From: a virus
DNA: 25,673 nt
Virus record (IMG/VR): IMGVR_UViG_3300046517_000688
Coordinates: 1-25,673 of that record
Reading direction: 5' to 3' (one strand)
The translations under genes and the position numbers were made by a program. The number at the start of each line of letters is the position of its first letter. Position 1 is the first letter of the stretch. The notes under the pieces were generated by a model. The model did not search any database, was not told where the DNA came from, and worked only from the letters and a program-made list of their open reading frames with translations. Of this stretch, positions 15,103 to 22,635 are shown one piece after another.

Positions 15103-15407
15103 AAGTACGCCGCCCTGATGTCACGCTCGAACTCCGGCTGCGCCTGCTCAATCGCGGGCCGGAGCATCGGCTGTGCTGACATGTAGACCGTTCCGAACTC
15201 GTTGTACACCGTGTAGTAGACCAGGTTGAATACCACGCCATCGAATGCGCCGGTGATTCGGTTCTGCCAACCGCCTCGCATGTTGCCGGTGTCAACCCTC
15301 GATTTCGCCTTGGCGACACGCTCGATGGTCATTTCAGCCTTACGCACAGCCGCACTCACTCCGGCCTCGCTGGCGAGGATGATCTGGGGGATGCGGCTAG
15401 TTAGCAT
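15099..15407 (-). CDS. HK97 gp10-like tail completion protein
   Basis: 102 residues from the ATG at 15407; I prefer this over an upstream start at 15518 because that extension would be a shadow of the preceding gene, and GAGGACGACG sits right before this ATG. Family features: the VDTGNMRGGWQNRI block, the hydrophobic YYTVYNEFGT motif and the terminal AQPMLRPAIEQAQPEFERDI helix, all characteristic of HK97 gp10-like proteins at the head-tail joint. The stop overlaps the next GTG. Confidence 0.87.
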   Translation of the reverse strand: MLTSRIPQIILASEAGVSAAVRKAEMTIERVAKAKSRVDTGNMRGGWQNRITGAFDGVVFNLVYYTVYNEFGTVYMSAQPMLRPAIEQAQPEFERDIRAAYL

Positions 15408-15714
15408 CGTCGTCCTCGTCCTCGCCGAACGCCCGCATGGACTCCGGGTCCTCGGGACGCGGCCGACGCTGGCTAGGAGGCGGCTCCTGTGGACCAGAGG
15501 CTCGCGCGGCGGCCACAACGGCGGAAGCGGCCGGGTCTACCTCGACGCGCTGCTCCTGGACCGCCTGGACGGCTAGCGCCTGAGTCGTCACGCCCTCGAT
15601 TAGAGCGGCGCTGATCTGCTCCGCGTCCTCGGGCTTCACTGGGCTGGCATCAGCCTGTAGCCAGATCTTGCGTTTGGCGTCGATGTCGATCCCGATCTCC
15701 ACCCTGATGATCAC
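15397..15714 (-). CDS. Unknown connector-region protein
   Basis: 105 residues, GTG start in a GTGA overlap. The first 60 residues look folded (IIRVEIGIDIDAKRKIWLQA, then EDAEQISAALIEGVTTQALA); the C-terminal 45 are low-complexity, Pro/Arg-rich and end in an acidic run (EDEDDD). No family recognised. Its 3' end supplies the GAGGAC ribosome binding site for the next gene. Being wedged between two connector genes it is probably a virion or assembly protein. Confidence 0.7.
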   Translation of the reverse strand: MIIRVEIGIDIDAKRKIWLQADASPVKPEDAEQISAALIEGVTTQALAVQAVQEQRVEVDPAASAVVAAARASGPQEPPPSQRRPRPEDPESMRAFGEDEDDDAN

Positions 15715-16124
15715 AACACCAGCTCCCTAACCTGCAGCCGGGTGGTCGCGGCATCGGTACGAGACGGGCTGGCGGTAATGGTCCACATGACGCCGTTGAT
15801 TTCGATCCGGTCGTTGGAGGTCACATCGGCTTCCGGTTCCAACGACACGATGTGGGTCGTGGCCTCGTCTATCTGCTCAGCAGCCATGCCACCACTGGAC
15901 CCGCGTTTGCCAAGCTCGTCAATTCGGCCCGCGATGGGTTTGCCATGGGGTTCCCATTTGCTGTTGAAGTCGCCCCCGCCATCGTCCGTCGTGTTGTTGC
16001 GAAAGACTTGAGCAGCTTTATCGACTAGGACGATGTTGCGAACGCTCTGCTTGGCTGCCTCAGGAAATATGTCCTGCCCTGGACCACGCAGCCCTGCTCC
16101 CTTAACCAACGCTCGCGGGGTCAC
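15711..16124 (-). CDS. Head closure/stopper-like connector protein
   Basis: 137 residues starting at GTG in a GTGA overlap. The C-terminal part is beta-rich with a turn-rich core: HIVSLEPEADVTSNDRIEI, NGVMWTITASPSRTDAATT and RLQVRELVL. This matches the small SH3-like/beta-barrel head-completion proteins (SPP1 gp16 type) that follow the adaptor. The N-terminal 35 residues are more variable. Position, second gene after the adaptor, is the main support. Confidence 0.7.
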   Translation of the reverse strand: MTPRALVKGAGLRGPGQDIFPEAAKQSVRNIVLVDKAAQVFRNNTTDDGGGDFNSKWEPHGKPIAGRIDELGKRGSSGGMAAEQIDEATTHIVSLEPEADVTSNDRIEINGVMWTITASPSRTDAATTRLQVRELVL

Positions 16125-16513
16125 AGGGCTTCACCGTCCCCGCCTTCCATCGCCGTCGTGATCCGCATCTCACGACGGCTGAAGAAGTCCGTGCCTATCT
16201 CTGCGATCTCGAAGTCGTAATCGCCGTCAGCCTGTTCTTCAAGCTTGTCGGCAAGTTCCAATAGGGCTTTTGCCGTCTTGGACCCGTCAGTTTTGAGTTC
16301 CATGAACGTGATCGCCTTCGACACCTGCGCCTCATTCGACGCGATGGTCCTTAGCGCCGACGCAGCCGCGATGCGGAGGTCTTCGTTGAAGCTGATGAAG
16401 GCTTCGATCTCTTCATCCGAGAAGAGGAAAGATTTGCCATCGTTGCCGCCCACGTCTGCGATCAGCAGGCGAACCTTGCCGGGGCCAGTCGTCACATCGT
16501 AGGTGCTAGGCAT
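16121..16513 (-). CDS. Head-tail adaptor protein (HK97 gp6/SPP1 gp15-like)
   Basis: 130 residues that likely form the first connector ring under the portal. The N-terminus, TTGPGKVRLLIADVGGND, followed by FSDEEIEAFISF, is the recurring adaptor opening in actinobacterial phages, and the remaining helices (AAASALRTIASNEAQVSK) fit an all-alpha bundle. AGAGGA precedes the ATG. The next gene starts within its stop (GTGA). Called from this motif and its position. Confidence 0.82.
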   Translation of the reverse strand: MPSTYDVTTGPGKVRLLIADVGGNDGKSFLFSDEEIEAFISFNEDLRIAAASALRTIASNEAQVSKAITFMELKTDGSKTAKALLELADKLEEQADGDYDFEIAEIGTDFFSRREMRITTAMEGGDGEAL

Positions 16514-16679
16514 GAGTGATCCTCTTGTGTTCGTTCAGCTCGATCTGCGACCTGAATTTGGCGCCACAGTGCTGGCAGGTGTTGCCTAGCCCCGTTAGTA
16601 GCCGCTGTGGCGCAGGCGAAGGCGGCGACGAGCGGGTGCCCTCCCGCCGCCGACCTTCGCTATTACGCCCCTGACTCAT
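16506..16679 (-). CDS. Small C2H2 zinc-finger protein (57 aa)
   Basis: This frame fills the space between the major capsid gene and the first connector gene. The C-terminal half is a textbook C2H2 finger: C35, C38, F42, L48, H51 and H56, i.e. C-x2-C-x3-F-x5-L-x2-H-x4-H, including both hydrophobic core residues. The N-terminal half is basic and disordered (GRNSEGRRREGTRSSPP). The stop overlaps the next gene's ATG by eight bases. The ribosome binding site is weak (AGG about ten bases from the ATG). The finger could bind DNA or RNA, or be a small structural zinc knuckle. A frame extending further upstream would overlap the capsid gene, so I chose the ATG at 16679. Confidence 0.72.
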   Translation of the reverse strand: MSQGRNSEGRRREGTRSSPPSPAPQRLLTGLGNTCQHCGAKFRSQIELNEHKRITHA

Positions 16680-16689
16680 TGAGCCAGAC

Positions 16690-17862
16690 CTATTCGCCGG
16701 ACCCGTTGGAGGCCACGGTGGCCTTCTGGCCGCCGGTTTCCACGAGACGGGTACCACCCAGCACGTGGCGGATACGCCACGCCACGGAGTCGTCGTCAAA
16801 CGACTCGTTGGGCTCTCCGCCCCCTCCACCGATCCGGCGAGCGTCGGGAGCCTTTTCGTACAGGCTCGGGACCTCGTACCCGCGCAGGAACCCAAGCTCC
16901 AGTGCGGGACGACCGACGCCAGGATCGGCGAACAGGAACCAACTGGTGGAACCGTGTTCTTTGGAGGCGACCACCGGGATGTACGGCTCAACCTGTAGGT
17001 TGATCCGGTTCTTCATCCAGTTTTCAGCACGAATGCGCTGTTTTTCGGTGCCTCCTTCGACGTTGATGTCGATGGTCTGCGCCCGGAGGATGTTGTTGGC
17101 CGTGACCTCCAGGGCAGGCGGGACCACCAGGGTGATGGCGTCCACCACGATGGGTTCCCCGTCTTTGTCCTTCATTTCGGCGAGCGCCAGCATGGCCAGC
17201 TGGAGTCCCGCAATCGTCAGGACGGGCTGTTTGCCAGCGCCATCTTTGACGATGTTCGCCGCGCCAGCCGTGTACAGCGAGGCGTGTGGGCCTTTGCTGT
17301 CCACGAACAGTTCCGTTGCGAACTTCGCCTCGGAACGCCGGGCTGCGCGGGCAAGACGTTCCGGGTTGCGCCTGAACGCATCCAGATCGTCGTTGACCAG
17401 CGCCTCCCATGACAGGTCGATCCGGCGTCCGAACTTCTTGACGCTGAAGGTATCGACGCTGTCGCTGAGCGGGACCTCTTTGTACTCACTGCGCTCCTTG
17501 ACTTCCGGGAGCACAGCCTCGCCGCCGTCCAGCGCGAACCGCTTGACTGAACGGAAGTCGGGGACGGTGCTTCGCCGGCAGTAGGCCTGCCAGGTCGGCT
17601 TCGTCTCCGAGAAGTACCCGAGCAGCTGCCTGTCGAGCACATCGGCGAACAGGATGGGGAAATCGGAAGTGGTCATCGCCTCTTTGAGGTGACTCATCGG
17701 GCGCTTCCCGCTCTCGACCTCCCCCACGAACTTCATCGCCTCCATGAGATCTCGGTTGTCAACGGAACGACCGCGTACACGGGCACCGTCACCCCCGAAC
17801 AGCTGCGAGATTGAGGCGTCATCCGCCCGCAGCCTCTCGATTAGCTCAAGCATCTCAGCCAT
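16690..17862 (-). CDS. Major capsid protein (Mu gpT-like, HK97 fold)
   Basis: 390 residues, the expected size. Sequence hallmarks of the Mu-like major head subunit are visible: TTSDFPILFADVLDRQLLGY at the start of the shell domain, then FGRRIDLSWEALVNDDLDAF (the conserved SWEALVNDD block), RRSEAKFATELFV, and later ITLVVPPALEVTANNILRA and the P-domain-like SWFLFADPG. The C-terminus is polar and Gly-rich. Strong AAAGGAG upstream of the ATG. It follows the DUF2190-like gene by 15 bases, the standard order. The HK97 fold is assumed from the family. Confidence 0.93.
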   Translation of the reverse strand: MAEMLELIERLRADDASISQLFGGDGARVRGRSVDNRDLMEAMKFVGEVESGKRPMSHLKEAMTTSDFPILFADVLDRQLLGYFSETKPTWQAYCRRSTVPDFRSVKRFALDGGEAVLPEVKERSEYKEVPLSDSVDTFSVKKFGRRIDLSWEALVNDDLDAFRRNPERLARAARRSEAKFATELFVDSKGPHASLYTAGAANIVKDGAGKQPVLTIAGLQLAMLALAEMKDKDGEPIVVDAITLVVPPALEVTANNILRAQTIDINVEGGTEKQRIRAENWMKNRINLQVEPYIPVVASKEHGSTSWFLFADPGVGRPALELGFLRGYEVPSLYEKAPDARRIGGGGGEPNESFDDDSVAWRIRHVLGGTRLVETGGQKATVASNGSGE

Positions 17863-17877
17863 GTGCCAATCTCCTTT

Positions 17878-18219
17878 CTAGTACCCGATCTTGACGAGGA
17901 TTTCGGTAGTGGCCCCGGCTTCGACTACTTCCAGGGCGTATCCGAATCGCACGCCTTCTTCGTTGTTGACGTTGAGTTCTTTTCCTTTCAGGAAGACGAT
18001 GTCCCCGATTTCGATTTTTTTGTTACCGGCTTTGTTTTTGCCGACCACTTTGAACTTGTACGCCCCATCGTGATCGAGCGGGGCGGTGCCATCCGCCTGG
18101 CGATCAGTGAGAGCGACACCGGGAATCTGGCCAACGACGACCGGATCACCGGATTTGGTGCCTTCCGCAACAGGCAGCGGAAAGCTGTCTGCCTCCTCGA
18201 ACACACGGTTCTTGGCCAT
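17878..18219 (-). CDS. Capsid cement/decoration protein (DUF2190-like)
   Basis: 113 residues. The start (AKNRVFEEADSFPLPVAEGT) and the following KSGDPVVVGQIPGVALTD match the hallmark opening of DUF2190 proteins: a short lead, then a beta-barrel with a SGDPVVVG-type motif. The centre, NKKIEIGDIVFLKGKELNVN, and the end, GYALEVVEAGATTEILVKIG, complete the small barrel. Members lie beside the major capsid gene and are thought to stabilise the shell at symmetry axes. It sits between the protease-scaffold and major capsid genes, four bases after the former. GAGGGGCGG precedes the ATG. Confidence 0.85.
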   Translation of the reverse strand: MAKNRVFEEADSFPLPVAEGTKSGDPVVVGQIPGVALTDRQADGTAPLDHDGAYKFKVVGKNKAGNKKIEIGDIVFLKGKELNVNNEEGVRFGYALEVVEAGATTEILVKIGY

Positions 18220-18222
18220 CGT

Positions 18223-18735
18223 CTACCGCCCCTCAGCCGCAGCCTTCGCTGCGGACTCGCTCAGACCGCGAGCTTCAAATGCCTCCTGAAGCGCGGTCTT
18301 CTCCTCGGCGCTGGAGCCGCCGCCGTTGCTGGACTCGGAGAGCGGTCCACCGCTCGACCCCGCGCCGCGCACCTTGCCGCGACCGCTGGCCTCACCGATG
18401 TACTCGACCTCCTCGCGCAGCTTCGCGCGGGCACGCTCCTCCAGAGCGCCCTTGTCAAGCTTGCCGTCCGAATCGGTCGGCAGCTCACCACGCAGCGCGT
18501 TCTCGATGACGCGAGCGGCAGCCTTCTTCGGCAACCCCTCATGCTGATCGAGAACGTCGCTGACGATCCGGCCCGCCTCGCGTACCTGAAGACCTTCCTC
18601 GGCACGGTCTGCGCGGTCCCTCTCGTTTTTCTCCGACTCTTTGAGGTCGGCGATTTCCTTCGCCTTGGCCTCGTCGGACTCCTTGAGCTGCCGAACTGAC
18701 TCCTCCAGCTCCGACAGCCGACTTGCATCGGACAT
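18223..18735 (-). CDS. Predicted internally initiated scaffolding protein
   Basis: Inside the protease-scaffold gene, codon 332 is an ATG preceded by GAGGAGGACAGA, a near-perfect Shine-Dalgarno sequence at good spacing. Initiation here would yield a 170-residue protein beginning MSDASRLSELEESVRQLKE, containing only the coiled-coil scaffold and the C-terminal capsid-interacting tail. Nested protease/scaffold genes are established in lambda (C/Nu3). The site lies exactly at the boundary between the protease/linker and the scaffold. The caveat is that GAG GAG GAC also encodes an ordinary acidic stretch. Confidence 0.62.
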   Translation of the reverse strand: MSDASRLSELEESVRQLKESDEAKAKEIADLKESEKNERDRADRAEEGLQVREAGRIVSDVLDQHEGLPKKAAARVIENALRGELPTDSDGKLDKGALEERARAKLREEVEYIGEASGRGKVRGAGSSGGPLSESSNGGGSSAEEKTALQEAFEARGLSESAAKAAAEGR

Positions 18736-19728
18736 TCTGTCCTCCTCGTTGTCACGGCCGGAGCCGCTCTCTTTGTACGGATCGGGGCGGCCAAGCTCTG
18801 CAGCCGCCTCTTGGATGAAGGTTTGGAAAGCCTCTTTCAGGCTCTCGTCATCGCGTATCACAGGTGGCAGCGAATCGGCGAACGTCGCCAGGTCATCCGG
18901 CTCGCTGGTCGGCACGTACGTGGTTTCGCGCTCGACTTCTTCCCCTGACCCTGACAGAGCAACGTCGCCATCCGTGTTCCTGATGTACGCGATCTTCATC
19001 AGGACGCGGTCACCGCCACTCGGGCGAACTGAGAAGATGGCCCAGTTCTCGTCTATGTCAAAGTCTTCGATGTAGACGTAGGTGTACGGTTCCTTTGAAC
19101 CCCACTTTTCTTCGCCCGCCTTTTCAAGGTTCTGGCGCAGCGTCGCGTCCAGCGCCTCCTGGGCGGGCTGTGCAGCCTTCGCGGACTCGATGAGCGGCAT
19201 CACCTTGGCACGCGCAGCCTCGCTGAGCGGGCCGATCTTGCCGCCAGCTCCGGCGAGCGTCACAAAGTCGATGCTCATTCCCTCGGTCAGGTTTTTGATG
19301 AGCGGACCCTCTTTACCACCAGCCGCACCCTGCTCGGTAGTTCCGAACGCCCGAATGCTCAAGCCTATGTGCTCGGCCAGAGCGTCGATCACCGGGACCC
19401 AGTGCTCAAAGATTTCGCAGACCGCGACAGATGCGATCCCGGACATGCGCGGAGCCTCGGCTACTACCCCAACCAGATCCCTGACCGAACGCTCGGGGCG
19501 TTCTGAGTCTTCCTTTCGCGTCGGATGGTCCAGGTACATGTGGGATCCGACCGGGAAGATGCGCGGGATGTCCCGCTCTAGGACTTGCTCAGAGTAGTAG
19601 CCGGACGAACCCCACCCAGCTTCGATGATGACGATCTCCCGCTTGGTCGAACCAGCGGCAGCGGCCTCTCGGAACGCGCGGCTGGACGACTCCAGTATGT
19701 CGGTCTTGTCAAGCGTAATCGTCATCAT
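18223..19728 (-). CDS. Capsid maturation protease fused to scaffold
   Basis: 501 residues with two parts. Residues about 30-170 form the protease: IIEAGWGSSGYYSEQVLERD, then HMYLDHPTR with H68, and GLSIRAFG with S124, the His and Ser expected for prohead proteases of the herpesvirus/S78-like fold; SIDFVTLAG at 152-160 follows. Residues about 210-275 form a linker domain with YVYIEDFDID and ETTYVP. From about 330 the protein is a charged coiled coil (SRLSELEESVRQLKESDEAK) ending in a Ser/Gly-rich, helical tail, typical of scaffolding. The fusion lets the protease co-assemble and then digest the scaffold. Start: tandem ATGs with AAAGG upstream; the exact one is undecided. It is followed immediately by the cement and major capsid genes. 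Confidence 0.88.
   Translation of the reverse strand: MMTITLDKTDILESSSRAFREAAAAGSTKREIVIIEAGWGSSGYYSEQVLERDIPRIFPVGSHMYLDHPTRKEDSERPERSVRDLVGVVAEAPRMSGIASVAVCEIFEHWVPVIDALAEHIGLSIRAFGTTEQGAAGGKEGPLIKNLTEGMSIDFVTLAGAGGKIGPLSEAARAKVMPLIESAKAAQPAQEALDATLRQNLEKAGEEKWGSKEPYTYVYIEDFDIDENWAIFSVRPSGGDRVLMKIAYIRNTDGDVALSGSGEEVERETTYVPTSEPDDLATFADSLPPVIRDDESLKEAFQTFIQEAAAELGRPDPYKESGSGRDNEEDRMSDASRLSELEESVRQLKESDEAKAKEIADLKESEKNERDRADRAEEGLQVREAGRIVSDVLDQHEGLPKKAAARVIENALRGELPTDSDGKLDKGALEERARAKLREEVEYIGEASGRGKVRGAGSSGGPLSESSNGGGSSAEEKTALQEAFEARGLSESAAKAAAEGR
18729..18746 (-). promoter_or_regulatory. Internal ribosome binding site for the scaffold
   Basis: GAGGAGG followed by ACAGA and ATG within the protease-scaffold gene. 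It is among the strongest Shine-Dalgarno matches in the window, comparable to those before the tail chaperone and endolysin genes, although it sits in the middle of a coding frame. Confidence 0.6.
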
Positions 19729-19763
19729 CTGCCTTTCTTGCTTTTTGTGAGAGGGCTACTGGT

Positions 19764-20165
19764 CTAGAAGCTGACCTGGTAGACCTCCATTTTCACACCG
19801 GCGACTTTGTTGAATTTCACTTCCAGCTGGTTTTTGGAGTTGTTGTAGACGGTCGGATCGAATGGCCCCATGACCTCGGTTTCCCCGATCCCGATTTCGT
19901 TTTCGAGGTCGGCGATGGCGTTGCCACCCGGAGCGTTCGGCGTCACAACGGTCACTTTGATCGCTTCAGCCCCGGCCGTGATGCGCAGCATCACGTTCGC
20001 GTTCGGGTTCGGAATGATCTGGGTGTCGGCAGCCGACATGCCTTCGATCACCGTGGCTTTGACGCCCTGGGCGATCGGCTTCTGTGGCGCGCGTTCGATT
20101 TCGGCCATCATCGTTGCAGCGACGGCGACTCCGAGCGCTAGCCCGATCTTCAACAGCGTCTTCAT
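19764..20165 (-). CDS. Small head-region protein with hydrophobic N-terminus, beta-rich
   Basis: 133 residues from the ATG at 20165, chosen because AGAGGAGG lies directly upstream at ideal spacing; a second ATG at 20183 overlaps the MuF stop and is the alternative start. Residues 4-20 (LLKIGLALGVAVAATMM) are a hydrophobic, signal-anchor-like stretch. The rest is Thr/Val-rich and predicted beta: ATVIEGMSAADTQIIPN, then VMLRITAGAEAIKVTVVTPN, and GETEVMGPFDPTVYNN. This pattern resembles small Ig-like or fibre/decoration proteins encoded in the head modules of actinobacterial phages. A decoration or head-fibre protein is the best guess. The hydrophobic leader is odd for a capsid protein; it may be cleaved, buried, or insert in a membrane. 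Confidence 0.7.
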   Translation of the reverse strand: MKTLLKIGLALGVAVAATMMAEIERAPQKPIAQGVKATVIEGMSAADTQIIPNPNANVMLRITAGAEAIKVTVVTPNAPGGNAIADLENEIGIGETEVMGPFDPTVYNNSKNQLEVKFNKVAGVKMEVYQVSF

Positions 20166-20179
20166 GCTTCCTCCTCTGG

Positions 20180-20986
20180 TCATGCGTACGGGCCAAACGC
20201 CAGGACGCAGTTCGGATGGGTTCCGTTTGCTTCCGCTTCTGCTTCGTCAAAAGTGAAGATCGCGCCGTTCCGAGCCGCGCATTCCTCATCGCTCTCGCCA
20301 TCGAAAGCCACGCAGAAGTTCACCTGTGGAGCAGACCTGTAGACCTGGACGGTGCTGATCCGAGCCGAGTGCAGCGTCTCGGTGCGAGCGATCAGCCGCG
20401 AGCGGTAGCCAACCCCCGCGTTCGTGAACCTGCCAGCGGGCACAAACTGTTCGATCAGTTTGGCGGTCGCTTTGGGATTAGCTCCGATCATACGCCCCGC
20501 GTCGATGGTCTTGAAGAGAGCGGCTCGCGTGTCGCTAGCGATGTCCACCAGGCCCATTCGTTTGCCGCCTTCCAACAGCATCTTCTGGGCCAGGCGGTCG
20601 CGCGGGGTAGCGGCCTCTATGCCATACTGCTTCAGAACATCCATGGTCAGCACAGCCCCACGTCGCCATGCGCGCTCGAAGATCGGCTTCAGGATTTCGG
20701 TCTTCCACTTCTCAAGGCTGGACGCCGCCAGGATCGCGTTGATCCGCTCCTCCTCGGTGGGCGATACGTCGCTCTCGATCAGCAGACCGCCGACGCTCTG
20801 ACTTGCCTTCGCTACGTGCACGCCAAGCTTGAACATCGCGGGCTTGATTTCGCTCCGCATCATGACTTCTTTGCGAGGCTCGACCTTGCGGAGCGCCCTC
20901 ACCACGGCTGCGCCGGGAGCGATGGCCTCCTGCATCTCGTAGATGTCGTTTAGCAGGGCGCGGCGCTGTAGCGTGGCCGGGGTCAT
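20180..20986 (-). CDS. MuF-like head morphogenesis protein
   Basis: Minor capsid protein of the Mu gpF/SPP1 gp7 type, found in a few copies inside the head near the portal. 268 residues. The C-terminal domain carries the family signature: RLIARTETLHSARISTVQVY, then CVAFDGESDEECAARNG, and finally THPNCVLAFGPYA, with conserved Cys residues spaced as in other MuF domains. The N-terminal half is helical. It starts at an ATG overlapping the portal stop (ATGA) and its own stop overlaps the next frame. No toxin-like C-terminal extension is present, unlike in polymorphic MuF toxins. Confidence 0.92.
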   Translation of the reverse strand: MTPATLQRRALLNDIYEMQEAIAPGAAVVRALRKVEPRKEVMMRSEIKPAMFKLGVHVAKASQSVGGLLIESDVSPTEEERINAILAASSLEKWKTEILKPIFERAWRRGAVLTMDVLKQYGIEAATPRDRLAQKMLLEGGKRMGLVDIASDTRAALFKTIDAGRMIGANPKATAKLIEQFVPAGRFTNAGVGYRSRLIARTETLHSARISTVQVYRSAPQVNFCVAFDGESDEECAARNGAIFTFDEAEAEANGTHPNCVLAFGPYA

Positions 20987-22632
20987 TTGCCGCCTCCAGC
21001 GGGCACCGGAGCGGGCGGCGGTGGGCCGCCATTGCCGGGCGGTGGAGGGGGAGCCTGCTGCATCGCCAGCATGTTCGCTTTCATGTCTTCGACGGCTTTC
21101 TTCAGCTCGTCCTGTTCTTCTTCGTCCATCTCTTTCAGCGCCTGCTCTATGTCATCGACGCCGAGCACTTCCATCAACATTTCGCGGAGCTTTTCGGGCG
21201 GGATCATGCCAGCCTCGCTCCTGCCCATAAGGGTCGCCGCCGCCACGATGGATTCAATCACAGCCTTCTGATCATGTTCGAGGATGGGCGGGAAGGAGAC
21301 TTCTAGCTCAGGGTCCACGCTCGGCTCGATGACCTGGTTGCCTTCGCTATCCCACTCGATGTGGCCCGGCAGAAGACCAACCCTGACCTTGGCATCTACG
21401 TTGTAGCGAACGATGTCTCGACGCAGCTGCGCTTCCGCCTCCTGCTCGCTCAGAATGTACAACTCGGTCGGGCGGTCGAGCGTCTGCGCCGTCGCCAGCG
21501 CACCCTGCTGCGGATCGTTGGACAGGATCGTGTCGGGGATGTTCATACCCGACGCGACCATCAGGCGGCTCGGCTTCGCGTCCTGAGCACTGGTCGTCGC
21601 CCCAGACTTAGGGATCGCCGCGATCTCATCGCCCTCTTTGCCGACGAATGCAGCGCCGCTCGCCTGGTCATTCGTTTCACGGGCTTCGTCTGAGTCAGGG
21701 ATCGTAGAACGCAGTTTTTCCTTCGCCCGTTTGATTTTGCTTCCCTTGGTTTTCACCTGCCAAGCGAATTTGCTGAGCGAAGCGACTAGCGTGTGCCAGT
21801 TCTCAAGGAACTTCTTGTAGGCTCGCGCCCAGTCGAGCGCGGCGTACGTCTCGGGTACGCCGAACAGCATCGACTTCAACCCACCCGTCTTGACATGGAT
21901 CACCGGCGCATCCCACATGACCTCGTACACGCCGATCTTGGCGGGCTGCTGTTTGGGGTAGTAGCGCCAGTCGGGATAGAGCGCCTGTCGCGTGATCTGT
22001 TTCGTCACGCCGGTCTGCTCATCAAAGACCTGTTCCATCCATTCACGCATGTAATACTTGATGAAGCGCGAGTCGCCTTCCTTGGTGTGGATCTCCCTCA
22101 CCTGGTCAGCCGGGATCGCGCGAAGGCTCACGTTCGCCTCATGGTCGGTGAACATGCTGATGAAGACATTGCCATCTACGAGTCGATCTACCTGGGTCAA
22201 CAGCGCAGCCTGATGTGAGAACAGCTCGACTCGGTTGTAGTCGTCGCCCATCAGCGGCTCGACAACCTCGTCCTGAACCTGTTTGTCAGGGGCGGTCATC
22301 TCACAACCCTGAGCCCAGGTGTAGTAGGTCACGATGTTGACGGCACGCTGGATGAGCGGGTGGCTCAGGTAATAGGCACGCGACAAGCCGATGATGTTGT
22401 CCAGGCCACGCCGCGAGAATTCACGCTCCATGCGCCAGCCCGCTCGGCGCCAGCCTTCTTCCTCCATCTCGATCTCAAGCAGGCGCAGGTTCTCCTGGAT
22501 GATCTCGTTGTTCAACCTCTCCTGGCCTAGCTGCTCATGAAGAACATCGACCGGATCGCGGGCAGGACCGGACTCGGGCGGCTCTGGCCCACGCCCCGTC
22601 ACTGCCTCGCTGATCCGGTCGAGAGCACCCAT
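20983..22632 (-). CDS. Portal protein
   Basis: Forms the dodecameric ring at the capsid vertex through which DNA enters and to which the tail connectors attach. 549 residues. The N-terminal third has the typical portal block with LSRAYYLSHPLIQRAVNIVT followed by YYTWAQGCEM. The middle contains the wing/stem-like region with an amphipathic YKKFLENWHTLVASLSKFAW segment. Near the C-terminus is a long acidic helix (DDIEQALKEMDEEEQDELKK), then a Pro/Gly-rich tail with PPPP runs. Start is the ATG at 22632 with AGGTG about eight bases upstream. The stop overlaps the MuF-like gene as ATGA, the standard portal-MuF pairing of siphoviruses. Assignment is from sequence character and context. Confidence 0.93.
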   Translation of the reverse strand: MGALDRISEAVTGRGPEPPESGPARDPVDVLHEQLGQERLNNEIIQENLRLLEIEMEEEGWRRAGWRMEREFSRRGLDNIIGLSRAYYLSHPLIQRAVNIVTYYTWAQGCEMTAPDKQVQDEVVEPLMGDDYNRVELFSHQAALLTQVDRLVDGNVFISMFTDHEANVSLRAIPADQVREIHTKEGDSRFIKYYMREWMEQVFDEQTGVTKQITRQALYPDWRYYPKQQPAKIGVYEVMWDAPVIHVKTGGLKSMLFGVPETYAALDWARAYKKFLENWHTLVASLSKFAWQVKTKGSKIKRAKEKLRSTIPDSDEARETNDQASGAAFVGKEGDEIAAIPKSGATTSAQDAKPSRLMVASGMNIPDTILSNDPQQGALATAQTLDRPTELYILSEQEAEAQLRRDIVRYNVDAKVRVGLLPGHIEWDSEGNQVIEPSVDPELEVSFPPILEHDQKAVIESIVAAATLMGRSEAGMIPPEKLREMLMEVLGVDDIEQALKEMDEEEQDELKKAVEDMKANMLAMQQAPPPPPGNGGPPPPAPVPAGGGK

Positions 22633-22635
22633 GGT

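Noticed and set aside
15099-15518. Longer start for the gp10-like protein
   Set aside because: The 37 extra residues are Arg-rich and overlap the previous gene; the ATG at 15407 has a good ribosome binding site and matches family length.
16506-16991. A longer version of the zinc-finger gene reaching into the capsid gene
   Set aside because: The extra 104 codons overlap the capsid gene in another frame and are Arg/Ser/Pro-rich; the ATG at 16679 lies just after the capsid stop.
16607-17584. Long plus-strand frame of 325 codons
   Set aside because: Antisense to the major capsid gene; Ser/Arg-rich shadow composition.
17863-18699. Plus-strand frame of 278 codons
   Set aside because: Opposite the cement and scaffold genes; no start signal and no domain.
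20084-20953. Long plus-strand frame of 289 codons
   Set aside because: It lies opposite the MuF-like gene, shows no recognisable motif or ribosome binding site, and mirrors codon bias of the real gene. All real genes here are on the minus strand.
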